A DNA stretch of 5,438 nt from Oceanospirillaceae bacterium UBA2001 (GTDB taxonomy: Bacteria > Pseudomonadota > Gammaproteobacteria > Pseudomonadales > Balneatricaceae). The stretch's first letter is position 1. The number at the start of each line of letters is the position of its first letter. The stretch lies in the NCBI GenBank assembly GCA_002335115.1, contig DDCR01000088.1, positions 1 to 5,438 of the forward strand, given 5' to 3'. The notes beneath the pieces are model-generated. The model saw only the letters and a list, made by a program, of their open reading frames with translations. It ran no database searches and was not told the DNA's origin. The translations under genes and the position numbers were made by a program. Below are positions 1 to 5,438 of the stretch, one piece after another.

Positions 1-75
1 CAAAAGAGAGCTCTCGCGAAACCCGGACCCCAAAACACCATTTCCCGCAATGGCTTTTACTCTTAAACCGCTCAT
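1..75 (-). CDS. N-terminal fragment of a probable AtuA-like (DUF1446-related) protein, cut by the window edge
   Basis: An ATG on the minus strand at 75-73 opens a frame that stays open for 25 codons to the window edge. It begins MSGLRVKAIAGNGVLGSGF and continues RESSLL. A short strand (LRV-A) followed by a glycine-rich turn and G-F-x-E-S-S/F recalls, from memory, the N-terminus of proteins often annotated as acyclic terpene utilization AtuA-like, whose members begin in the style of 'RVLSPTGxLGYGFPEESF'. The start is 33 bases after the cupin stop, in the same direction and with no visible terminator, which suggests co-transcription. The ribosome binding site is poor: an AAAAGGA (98-92) lies about 16 bases from the ATG, so the true start could differ. 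Weak hairpins at this edge fall inside the frame. That a gene starts here is moderately sure; the family is a tentative call from 25 residues. Confidence 0.5.
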   Translation of the reverse strand, partial: MSGLRVKAIAGNGVLGSGFRESSLL

Positions 76-108
76 TAGGTGTTTTCTACAGTCCTTTTGC
101 CAAATCTG

Positions 109-672
109 TTACGCAAAAAACTGGCCATCAGCATAGACCGGTGGTTTGAATTTATTTTTCTTTGACCCGCCTGGCAGCGGTAAGCCATCGTTACCAACCC
201 GGTCCCTCAAGTCACCAGAGTGCGCCCTGGAACCTACCCTCAGTAAAACCAGAGGTTCTTCACTAGTGCAGGTGAAGTTGTATAACGTGCCGGCGGGCAA
301 CATAATTCCTTCGTTTGAACCGATTTCTTTTTTCTCCTCATTTGGACCGTGGAAGACAGCTTTGCCTTGCAGGATCACAAACATATGGTCTTCATTATTA
401 TGGGCGTGTAATGTATTCTCACCACCTGACGCGTATACCTTAATCCAGGCCCATAAGTTCTCTGTTTCCGCCAATGGGTTTATGCTTCGTCCATCTGTGA
501 CCAGTTGGGTTCTCATGGAAAAAAATTGAGGTTTTTTGTCTTCACAAAGGGGACTAAACTTCCCCATTTGCCGGCCTGGAACCTCGTCAACACCGTACCT
601 TTGCCGCATGCCACGATAATCGTCGGATATAACCTCTCCTGAGGTGCCATTATTGGATGATGTTGTGCTCAT
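109..672 (-). CDS. Cupin-domain protein (single small beta-barrel), function unknown
   Basis: A 187-residue protein with one conserved cupin barrel at about residues 68-150, a polar N-terminal extension (1-65) and a basic, proline-rich tail (165-187). Cupin motif 1 is clear: H89-x-H91, then NNEDH (92-96) and the strand MFVILQG ending at G103. The usual metal-binding glutamate position (seven before G103) holds H96, with E94 nearby. Motif 2 is GIMLPAGTLYNF (122-133), where the usual metal-binding histidine is Y131. Metal could still be held by H89, H91 and H96 or E94. Some related cupins from memory also have 'NEDH' and an aromatic residue in motif 2, so this may be a subfamily trait. There is no signal peptide, so it is probably cytoplasmic. 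An AGGAGGT five bases upstream supports the ATG. It lies downstream of the LysR gene on the same strand. It could be an isomerase, dioxygenase or ligand-binding cupin; the reaction is unknown. Confidence 0.88.
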   Translation of the reverse strand: MSTTSSNNGTSGEVISDDYRGMRQRYGVDEVPGRQMGKFSPLCEDKKPQFFSMRTQLVTDGRSINPLAETENLWAWIKVYASGGENTLHAHNNEDHMFVILQGKAVFHGPNEEKKEIGSNEGIMLPAGTLYNFTCTSEEPLVLLRVGSRAHSGDLRDRVGNDGLPLPGGSKKNKFKPPVYADGQFFA

Positions 673-676
673 GTGA

Positions 677-683
677 ACCTCCT
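677..683 (-). promoter_or_regulatory. Strong ribosome binding site of the cupin gene
   Basis: Read on the minus strand, AGGAGGT lies about five bases before the ATG at 672. It is a near-perfect Shine-Dalgarno match and fixes the cupin start. It is clearly stronger than the signals in front of the LysR gene (a GGAA about 7 bases upstream) and the fragment at 1-75, so the cupin may be the best translated gene of the minus-strand arm. Confidence 0.75.
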
Positions 684-716
684 GTGCTAACCAGAAACAA
701 ACAAATTCATTTTTCT

Positions 717-743
717 CAACCCATGCTATTTAGTCATGGATTG
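717..743 (-). other. Imperfect hairpin between the LysR stop codon and the cupin gene
   Basis: CAACCCATG (717-725) and CATGGATTG (735-743) form nine-base arms around a nine-base loop. The single imperfect pair becomes a G-U wobble in minus-strand RNA but an A-C mismatch in plus-strand RNA, so the structure suits the direction in which the LysR gene is read. It starts nine bases after the LysR stop codon. No T-run follows on the minus strand, so it is not a classical intrinsic terminator. It could trim or protect the LysR mRNA end, or be chance. The rest of the 80-base gap holds only the cupin ribosome binding site and AT-rich sequence. Confidence 0.35.
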
Positions 744-752
744 GGCATTTCG

Positions 753-1652
753 TCAAAACGTCTGTGACTGCAAAACTTTCTTTGCAACAGCTTTAAGTGC
801 CAAAGCAGCTGGTGACAGGCTCGAGTCTTGGCTGATCAAAATACCAATAGACCTGCTAATACTGGGGCCGCTTATTTTACGCGAAATGATCGGCAGATTA
901 TGGATTGCGGTTGATGATAGGTATGGCACTGCGGAAATGCCAAGGTTGTGGCCAACTAAACTTAACAAAGCAGGCAAATGCCCAACTTCATATTTTCCGG
1001 TCAAATGAACGCCTAAATCATCTAACCCTTTTTCAAGTAATCGTCGTGTTCCACTTTCGGGACGCATTTTAATGAAGTTGTATTTTTCAAGACATTGCCA
1101 AGTGACAGTGGATTGGATATTCAATTCATGGTCCCTGTGGGCGACAAGCATGAACGGATCAGAATAACATTTTTCAAAATCAACTCTCTCATCGCTAGTT
1201 GCGCTTGGCGCAATGCCAAACTCAACCTCTCCAGAGTAGACCTTTTCAACAACATTAGGGCCAGAACCTTCGGTAATTTTCACGGATACATTTGGGTGGA
1301 GTTCTGAAAAATCTCTCAGAATATTTGGCAAAATTGTGGTTGCAATTGTCATATTCATTGACACTTTAATGGTCCCTGTGCGCGCCGAGACAAGGTCTTT
1401 GATTTGCTGGTTTGAACGATAAAAATCGTTAACCGTTCGCATCGCAATCGGAAGATAATTCCTACCAAGTGCAGTCAGGGAGACACCACGATAGCGTCGG
1501 TCTATCAATTGAGCCCCGAGAGTATTCTCAAGTCTTTGAATTCGTCTTGTTAAAGCGGGTTGAGTGACTTTCAGCGAAGCGGCAGCGGTTTGGTAATTTC
1601 CAAAATGCACTAAGCTTACAAAAGCTGAAATACTATCGATGGTTAATTTCAT
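753..1652 (-). CDS. LysR-family transcriptional regulator
   Basis: A 299-residue protein of the usual LysR length. The N-terminal winged helix-turn-helix spans about residues 3-62: the helix-turn-helix is at 19-38 (NYQTAAASLKVTQPALTRRI), followed by the typical R-x-Q-R-L-E-N-x-L-G (37-46) and LTALGR (59-64). A linker helix runs to about residue 90, and the periplasmic-binding-protein-like co-inducer domain fills 92-290, beginning GTIKVSMN and including GEVEFGIAP (141-149) and the P-S-G-T-R-like element PESGTRRLLE (198-207). Such regulators bind DNA as tetramers and usually activate a divergent operon when an organic acid or pathway intermediate is bound. Its start is 117 bases from the divergent dioxygenase gene, with a perfect inverted repeat between them, so it very likely controls the plus-strand operon and its own expression. 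A GGAA sits shortly before the ATG. The effector is unknown. Confidence 0.95.
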   Translation of the reverse strand: MKLTIDSISAFVSLVHFGNYQTAAASLKVTQPALTRRIQRLENTLGAQLIDRRYRGVSLTALGRNYLPIAMRTVNDFYRSNQQIKDLVSARTGTIKVSMNMTIATTILPNILRDFSELHPNVSVKITEGSGPNVVEKVYSGEVEFGIAPSATSDERVDFEKCYSDPFMLVAHRDHELNIQSTVTWQCLEKYNFIKMRPESGTRRLLEKGLDDLGVHLTGKYEVGHLPALLSLVGHNLGISAVPYLSSTAIHNLPIISRKISGPSISRSIGILISQDSSLSPAALALKAVAKKVLQSQTF

Positions 1653-1673
1653 TCAACAATTTCCATATTATGC

Positions 1674-1710
1674 ATCAATGTAATAATACAATAAAAATTA
1701 TTACATTGAT
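1674..1710. promoter_or_regulatory. Perfect 14-base inverted repeat, candidate LysR operator
   Basis: ATCAATGTAATAAT (1674-1687) and its exact reverse complement ATTATTACATTGAT (1697-1710) flank a nine-base spacer (acaataaaa). The arms cannot be extended in either direction. The dyad is 22 bases from the LysR start and 59 bases from the dioxygenase start, as expected for a LysR-type recognition site in a divergent control region. The region is very AT-rich, which raises the chance of weak dyads, but a 14-base match with internal G and C is unlikely to be random. No convincing -35/-10 pair could be assigned for either direction. A stem-loop role in RNA is possible but less likely, because it lies at the start of both transcripts. 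Confidence 0.75.
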
Positions 1711-1754
1711 TTATTATTTTATCCATAGTCTCGTTGAAGAAAGGGTAAAAGTTT

Positions 1755-1764
1755 GAAGGGAAAG
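1755..1764 (+). promoter_or_regulatory. Ribosome binding site supporting the TTG start of the dioxygenase gene
   Basis: GAAGGGAAAG lies about 5-10 bases before the TTG at 1770. The frame is closed by a TAA at 1746-1748 and has no ATG or GTG between that stop and 1770. The next in-frame ATG is Met108, which would remove the first third of a conserved fold. The purine-rich site and the lack of alternatives decide the TTG start. Confidence 0.65.
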
Positions 1765-1769
1765 AAGTC

Positions 1770-2699
1770 TTGGCCGCACTGAACCAGAAATCAAATGACG
1801 TTTCCAAAATTCAGTTAGAAAAATTAAGCGCACCCCTAGGTGCTAAAATCACGGGAATTGATTTCTCTCAGCCAATTAATGATGAAATTAAGAAGTTTTT
1901 GAAAAAGGCTTGGTCTGATCATTTGATATTAATTTTCAAAGGTCAGCAGCATATCTCTCAGGAGCAACATATCGAAGCAACGAGAGTTTTCGGTCTTCCG
2001 GTGCCGGGTGCCAGCCGAAGTTATTTTGAAGCTGCCAATGTTGAATCCAATTTACTCTCTCAACATCAAGAAATTATTATGGTTACCAACATGGGGCCTG
2101 ACGGAAAACCCGCCAAAGAAAATGCATCTTTAGGAAGCGGTGAAGTGGTCTGGCATTCCGACAATTCCTATATTGAAGAGCCGCCCATCGGTAGCTTTTT
2201 GAGATCTTTGGTCTTGCCTGTAGATGGTGGAAACACATCATTTAGCAATCAATATCTAGCGTATGAAACATTGCCGTCGGATATTAAGGTCAAAATAGCT
2301 GGCCTATACACAAAGCAAGATGCAAGCAGAAACTCAGCTGGAAAACTCCGTCCAGGAATAAAGGCGCCTGCAAGTCTTGAAGAGGTGCCCGGCCCCAATC
2401 ACCCCTTGGTGAGATTGCATCCAGTTTCAAAAAAGCCGGCTCTTTATCTCGGCCGCAGACGCGTGTTCCCATCACAATATATAATTGGTTGGAACCGAAA
2501 AGAGAGTGAAGAGATGCTTGATTTCCTCTGGGAGCATGCCACTCAAGATCGATTTAAATATACTCATGTTTGGGAGCTGGGAGACATGATTCTTTGGGAT
2601 AACCGTTGCACAATGCATTATCGTGACCCAATAAATTCTGATCAGTTGCGGGTTATGCATCGCACACAAATGCAGCGTGAAAAACCTATTTGTGCATGA
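1770..2699 (+). CDS. TauD/TfdA-family Fe(II)/2-oxoglutarate-dependent dioxygenase
   Basis: A 309-residue cytoplasmic enzyme, slightly longer than the typical 280-300 of the family. Members couple oxidative decarboxylation of 2-oxoglutarate to succinate with hydroxylation of a substrate, often cleaving C-S, C-O or C-N bonds. The N-terminal element LSAPLGAKITGIDFSQPI (19-36) is typical, as is HLILIFKGQ (51-59). The iron ligands are visible: H129-x-D131 in VVWHSDNSY, and the distal H283 in WDNRCTMHYRD. The 2-oxoglutarate-binding arginine is R298 (RVMHRTQ), 15 residues after the distal histidine, the same spacing as in E. coli TauD. All catalytic residues are present, so it should be active. It starts with TTG and is the first gene of the plus-strand operon, 32 bases before the MmgE/PrpD gene. 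The substrate is unknown; transporter context favours an organic acid over taurine. Confidence 0.93.
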   Translation: MAALNQKSNDVSKIQLEKLSAPLGAKITGIDFSQPINDEIKKFLKKAWSDHLILIFKGQQHISQEQHIEATRVFGLPVPGASRSYFEAANVESNLLSQHQEIIMVTNMGPDGKPAKENASLGSGEVVWHSDNSYIEEPPIGSFLRSLVLPVDGGNTSFSNQYLAYETLPSDIKVKIAGLYTKQDASRNSAGKLRPGIKAPASLEEVPGPNHPLVRLHPVSKKPALYLGRRRVFPSQYIIGWNRKESEEMLDFLWEHATQDRFKYTHVWELGDMILWDNRCTMHYRDPINSDQLRVMHRTQMQREKPICA

Positions 2700-2731
2700 A
2701 CTGATTTCAGGCATTTGGCGGGGAGATAATC

Positions 2732-4108
2732 ATGAGTGATACAGTAACTGAAGAGCTTGCTTCGTGGCTTTCGTCGTTTGAGGTTAGCGATGTTAGCCCC
2801 AGGATGAGGGAGGTTGCCCTTCTTGATCTGGTTGATGCGGCGGGTTTGTGTGTGGCAGCTGCGCCTGAGATCTACGCCAAGCAATTAATCTCAAGCTGGG
2901 ATAATGACGGTACTTGCACCGCAATTGGCCATGCCAGGGGGTTGGATGCAGCTGGAGCTGCGCTTCTGAACGGGGTTGGCACCCACGGAGAGGACTTCGA
3001 TGATACCCTAGAAGGCGCTCCAATTCGGGTAGGTGCAATGACAATACCTGCTGCCCTTGCTGTCGGGGAGCGCTTCAACCTGACTGGTGAACGAGTGTTT
3101 TTAGGAATCTGTGCTGGATTAGAGGCCGTGTGCAGGATCAATACAGTCGCGCCGGGACATATTCATAAAGCTGGTTTCCACCCGGTTGGGGTGATTGGAG
3201 CGCTAGGTGCAGCCGCAGCAAGCTCTGTTACGCTTGGCTTGGATAAAGCGCAAACCACAGCAGCATTTGGTATCGCTGGAAGCCTTGCCTCGGGAATATT
3301 GGAGTATTTGACAGAAGGTTCCTGGACAAAGCGCTTGCATCCAGGCTGGGCAGCGCAAAGCGGTGTCAAAGCCGCAATAATTGCAAGGTCTGGATTTTTT
3401 GCTCCAAAAACGGTGCTTGATGGGCCGCACAGCTTCTTCAACGCGTTTGCTCCAACCTCTGAGCCAGATTTTTCTGAAATGCTTGATGGAGTTGGTTCCA
3501 AATGGTTGGCAGAGGATATTGTCTTTAAGCCATATGCCTGCGGCACCATGATACATCCATACATAGATTGCATGATCGAATTGCGCCGTCGCGGTATAAA
3601 AGCGGATCAGATAATTCGAATAAGTTGTAAGACTGGTGAAGGCTTGGTGCACCGGCTATGGGAGCCGCTGGCAGCCAAGCACTCACCGCCATCTGGATAT
3701 GCCGCAAAGTTTTCGATGCCATTTTGTATGGCGGTCAGTTTCTTCGATGGTGATGCAGGATTGAATCAATTTTCTGATCAGCGCGTCAACGACCCTAAGG
3801 TTCTTCGACTGGCAGAGCTTATAAGCTATAAAATTGATCCGGAAAATGAGTACCCGCGAAACTATACGGGTCACATCAGAGTTGAGTTACGCTCTGGTGA
3901 GTTTGTTGAGATTAATCAACCGCACATGCGTGGAGGCAAGCACGAGCCACTCACAGAGAAGCAAATTACTGCAAAATTTGTGAATAATTGCATGCACGGG
4001 GGATGGAAACAGGGTGAACATGAGGCTCTGTTGGAGTTTTTGATGAACATGAATTCGCACCGAGACATGTTGGGTTTCGCGCGGGTTGCAAGTTCAACTT
4101 CTGATTGA
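2732..4108 (+). CDS. MmgE/PrpD-family protein
   Basis: A 458-residue protein of normal length for the MmgE/PrpD family, which includes 2-methylcitrate dehydratase (PrpD), cis-aconitate decarboxylase and iminodisuccinate epimerase. The helical N-terminal domain (about 1-265) has the family hallmarks: LLNGVGTHGEDFDDT (78-92), KAGFHPVG (146-153), GIAGSLASGILEYLTEG (180-196) and TKRLHPGWAAQSG (199-211). The C-terminal lid domain follows (about 266-400) with FKPYACG (265-271), AAKFSMPFCMA (324-334) and the end element GGKHEPLT (401-408). The D-F-D-D-T, G-F-H-P and K-R-L-H-P-G-W segments line the active site in the family, so the enzyme looks intact. A GGGGAG lies shortly before the ATG. It follows the dioxygenase gene by 32 bases and precedes the transporter genes, which implies one operon. 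Such genes often sit beside TTT binding proteins. The substrate, probably a di- or tricarboxylate, cannot be told from sequence. Confidence 0.94.
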   Translation: MSDTVTEELASWLSSFEVSDVSPRMREVALLDLVDAAGLCVAAAPEIYAKQLISSWDNDGTCTAIGHARGLDAAGAALLNGVGTHGEDFDDTLEGAPIRVGAMTIPAALAVGERFNLTGERVFLGICAGLEAVCRINTVAPGHIHKAGFHPVGVIGALGAAAASSVTLGLDKAQTTAAFGIAGSLASGILEYLTEGSWTKRLHPGWAAQSGVKAAIIARSGFFAPKTVLDGPHSFFNAFAPTSEPDFSEMLDGVGSKWLAEDIVFKPYACGTMIHPYIDCMIELRRRGIKADQIIRISCKTGEGLVHRLWEPLAAKHSPPSGYAAKFSMPFCMAVSFFDGDAGLNQFSDQRVNDPKVLRLAELISYKIDPENEYPRNYTGHIRVELRSGEFVEINQPHMRGGKHEPLTEKQITAKFVNNCMHGGWKQGEHEALLEFLMNMNSHRDMLGFARVASSTSD

Positions 4109-4175
4109 GGGGTTGAATTATGTGGCCAGTGCCTTAACATTAAAAAAGCTTAACATATAAACATGGGAGGAAAGT
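4109..4175 (+). promoter_or_regulatory. 67-base gap with a strong ribosome binding site and an 8-base direct repeat
   Basis: GGGAGGAAAG (4165-4174) sits directly before the ATG at 4176, one of the strongest Shine-Dalgarno signals in the window and fitting for a binding protein needed in excess. CTTAACAT occurs twice (4133-4140 and 4149-4156), 16 bases apart start to start; this could be a regulatory half-site pair or chance in AT-rich DNA. No terminator hairpin is seen, so read-through from the MmgE/PrpD gene is expected. A secondary promoter is possible but not demonstrable. Confidence 0.4.
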
Positions 4176-5276
4176 ATGATATTTAGAAATCCAGCCAAGG
4201 TTATGCTTACAGTCGCCGCGGGACTTTTGGTCAGCATTGCAGCTGTTTTGCCGGCATCAGCGGTAGACTTTAGTGGCAAAAAAATCACTATTATCACGCC
4301 ATTTAAGGAAGGCGGTGGTACCGATGGGCTTGCCAGATTATTTGCACCTTATTTACAAAAAGAATTGCCTGGCAACCCCGATGTGATCGTGCTTAATCAG
4401 CCCGGCGGTGGTGGTGTAACCGGCAGCAACAAATTCCAGCGCACCGATGTCAAAGACGGAACGGTACTGGGGATGGGCTCAACCTCAACATTTGTCGCTT
4501 ATGCAATTGGCGGTGATAAAGTTAAGTATGACCCCATGACTTGGGAGCCAATTATCTTGATGCTCCGTGGAGCTATCGTATATGCGAATGGCGACAAAAT
4601 GGGCTTAAAGGGTGGATTAAATGATCCTAAAGGCGATGTGGCGATTGCTCAGTCAAAGCCTGTCGTTATTGGTATGAAAACGCCAACCTCTGCTGAATTG
4701 AGTGACTACATCTCTTGGAGAATAATTGGGGCAAATGTCAAACCGGTTTTTGGTTTGAGTACATCCAAGCAGCGCAAGGCTTATTTTCGTCAGGAAATCA
4801 TGGCTAATGTTGATGGAACAGGTCCCTATTTGAAGAAAGTTGCTGGTAAATCTGATTTTAATACAGTGCCTATGTTCTCCTTCGGGTACGATGGGCCTGA
4901 CGGCAATAGACTTCGTGATCCTGATGCGCCTGAGTTGCCAACGATGGAGGAGTTCTATCAAGCAGCTTTCGGAAAAGCGCCAAAAGGACCCGCTTATGAT
5001 GCCTACCGGAACATCACCGGTTTGCGTGTGATGTCTAAATTGATCGCTCTTCCACCTGGAACACCAAAAGAGGTTGTTGACACTTATATCGCTGCTATGA
5101 AGCGTATCGCTGAGGATCCAAAAGCTGCAAAAGCGATCAAGAAAACAGTGGGAAGCTTGCCTGTTTACTATGGTAACGCTGCAAAACCAATCATGGCGGG
5201 TGGATTTAAGATTAAACCATCGGCGAGAGAGTGGATGGCCAAGGAGCTTGGCGAAAAATTCAACGTCAAAATGTAA
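4176..5276 (+). CDS. TTT-type (TctC/Bug family) periplasmic solute-binding protein
   Basis: A 366-residue exported protein. Residues 1-29 form a Sec signal peptide: basic start (R4, K8), hydrophobic stretch about 9-24, and a PASA-V cleavage site after residue 29. The mature protein starts in the family manner, with GKKITIITPFKEGGGTDGLAR (34-54) giving the first ligand-binding loop and NQPGGGGVTGSNKF (74-87) the second. These glycine-rich loops bind carboxylate groups in Bug proteins. The C-terminal part has ALPPGTPKEVVDTYIAAMKRI (291-311), a usual feature. It is longer than the usual 320-330 residues, with extra sequence around 215-275 (including DPDAPELPTMEEF), so it may be a divergent subgroup. 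It captures an organic anion in the periplasm and passes it to the TctA-type permease encoded directly downstream. The ligand is not predictable from sequence. Confidence 0.92.
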   Translation: MIFRNPAKVMLTVAAGLLVSIAAVLPASAVDFSGKKITIITPFKEGGGTDGLARLFAPYLQKELPGNPDVIVLNQPGGGGVTGSNKFQRTDVKDGTVLGMGSTSTFVAYAIGGDKVKYDPMTWEPIILMLRGAIVYANGDKMGLKGGLNDPKGDVAIAQSKPVVIGMKTPTSAELSDYISWRIIGANVKPVFGLSTSKQRKAYFRQEIMANVDGTGPYLKKVAGKSDFNTVPMFSFGYDGPDGNRLRDPDAPELPTMEEFYQAAFGKAPKGPAYDAYRNITGLRVMSKLIALPPGTPKEVVDTYIAAMKRIAEDPKAAKAIKKTVGSLPVYYGNAAKPIMAGGFKIKPSAREWMAKELGEKFNVKM

Positions 5277-5297
5277 CCTGAGAGAATTATGAATATA

Positions 5298-5328
5298 GTG
5301 GAGCCACAACGGTGAGGTGTGGCTCCAC
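5298..5328 (+). other. Perfect 11-base stem-loop between binding-protein and permease genes
   Basis: GTGGAGCCACA (5298-5308) and TGTGGCTCCAC (5318-5328) are exact reverse complements around a nine-base loop (acggtgagg). The stem starts 22 bases after the binding-protein stop and ends 27 bases before the permease ATG. It is GC-rich compared with its surroundings. The sequence after it (aatagtattaac) has no T-run, so it is unlikely to end transcription fully. Hairpins in this place are known to protect the upstream binding-protein mRNA or partly stop transcription, giving more binding protein than membrane permease. That role here is inference. Confidence 0.8.
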
Positions 5329-5355
5329 AATAGTATTAACGGTGCGAGGGAAATC

Positions 5356-5438
5356 ATGATTGATGCCGGCATTGCCGCTTTAGTTGCAATCACTAGTCCC
5401 ATTCATATATTGCACTTGTTTTTTGGTGTTATTATCGG
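5356..5438 (+). CDS. Start of a TctA-like TTT membrane permease, cut by the window edge
   Basis: An ATG at 5356 opens a frame of 27 complete codons plus two bases to the right edge: MIDAGIAALVAITSPIHILH, then LFFGVII. The layout is that of the TctA N-terminus, a short amphipathic start, a proline turn (S-P, like 'T-P-x-N-L' in relatives), then L-x-x-x-x-G-V-x-x-G leading into the first membrane segment. GAGGGAAA (5346-5353) is a good ribosome binding site. It directly follows the TTT binding-protein gene, where a TTT membrane component is expected. TctA is the large, about 500-residue, 12-helix cation-coupled transport subunit in the inner membrane. The small TctB subunit, often encoded between TctC and TctA, is not present here; it may follow, be fused to TctA or be missing. 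The identification rests on only 27 residues plus context. Confidence 0.75.
   Translation, partial: MIDAGIAALVAITSPIHILHLFFGVII

Noticed and set aside
6..15. Ten-base palindrome GAGAGCTCTC
   Set aside because: It has no loop, is short, and falls within the probable coding frame at the left edge; expected by chance.
38..53. Small stem CCATT/AATGG followed on the minus strand by a T-rich stretch, a possible cupin terminator
   Set aside because: Only five pairs, no clean T-run, and it lies inside the likely gene that begins at 75 on the minus strand.
1..66. Plus-strand open frame ending in TAA at 66, as the tail of a convergent gene
   Set aside because: The 21 residues (ending NTISRNGFYS) match nothing I recognise, while the opposite strand gives a family-like start that fits the operon.
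146..529. Plus-strand 127-codon open frame
   Set aside because: It overlaps the cupin gene in antisense, has no recognisable domain, and its composition is that of a shadow frame.
1665..1670. TAATAT on the minus strand as a -10 box for the LysR gene
   Set aside because: It would place the transcript start inside or after the ribosome binding site, only a few bases from the ATG, and no good -35 is at the right distance.
1701..1729. TTACAT with CATAGT 17 bases later as a promoter for the plus-strand operon
   Set aside because: Both boxes match the consensus poorly; AT-rich DNA yields such pairs easily, so no promoter was called.
3163..3652. Two overlapping minus-strand frames of 136 and 149 codons
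   Set aside because: Both are antisense to conserved MmgE/PrpD coding sequence and show no domain or ribosome binding site.
4653..5402. Minus-strand 249-codon open frame
   Set aside because: It lies antisense to the binding-protein gene and hairpin; its Cys-, His- and Trp-rich translation has no family features.

Overview
The window looks like a catabolic and uptake island from a Gram-negative bacterium, most likely a proteobacterium. The evidence is a Sec-exported Bug/TctC-type solute-binding protein, the start of a TctA-type permease, a LysR-type regulator, and MmgE/PrpD and TauD-like enzymes. Base composition is moderate and slightly AT-leaning by eye, and intergenic regions are clearly AT-rich. 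Together with the tripartite tricarboxylate transporter (TTT) genes this would suit a marine or free-living alphaproteobacterium, but that placement is inference. No tRNA, rRNA, CRISPR array, insertion sequence, phage gene or toxin-antitoxin module was seen.

The genes form two divergent arms around a short AT-rich control region (about 1653-1769). The left arm is on the minus strand. It starts with a LysR-family regulator (753-1652), followed by a small cupin-fold protein (109-672). Only 33 bases after the cupin stop comes the first 25 codons of another minus-strand gene (1-75), which leaves the window; its N-terminus resembles an AtuA-like (DUF1446-related) family. The right arm is on the plus strand: a Fe(II)/2-oxoglutarate-dependent dioxygenase of the TauD/TfdA family (1770-2699, TTG start), an MmgE/PrpD-family protein (2732-4108), a periplasmic TTT solute-binding protein (4176-5276), and the first 27 codons of a TctA-like membrane permease (5356 to the right edge).

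The control region carries a perfect inverted repeat with 14-base arms and a 9-base spacer (1674-1710), a strong candidate operator for the divergent LysR regulator. A second perfect inverted repeat (11-base arms, 5298-5328) lies between the binding-protein gene and the permease gene. It has no following T-run, so it is more likely an mRNA-stabilising or attenuating hairpin than a full terminator.

The simplest reading is that a carboxylate-type compound is captured in the periplasm, imported by the TTT system, and processed by the dioxygenase, the MmgE/PrpD enzyme (a family of dehydratases, decarboxylases and epimerases acting on polycarboxylates), and perhaps the cupin and AtuA-like proteins, with LysR sensing the compound or an intermediate. 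The substrate cannot be read from the sequence. The families are all known; the particular combination is the part that may not be described.
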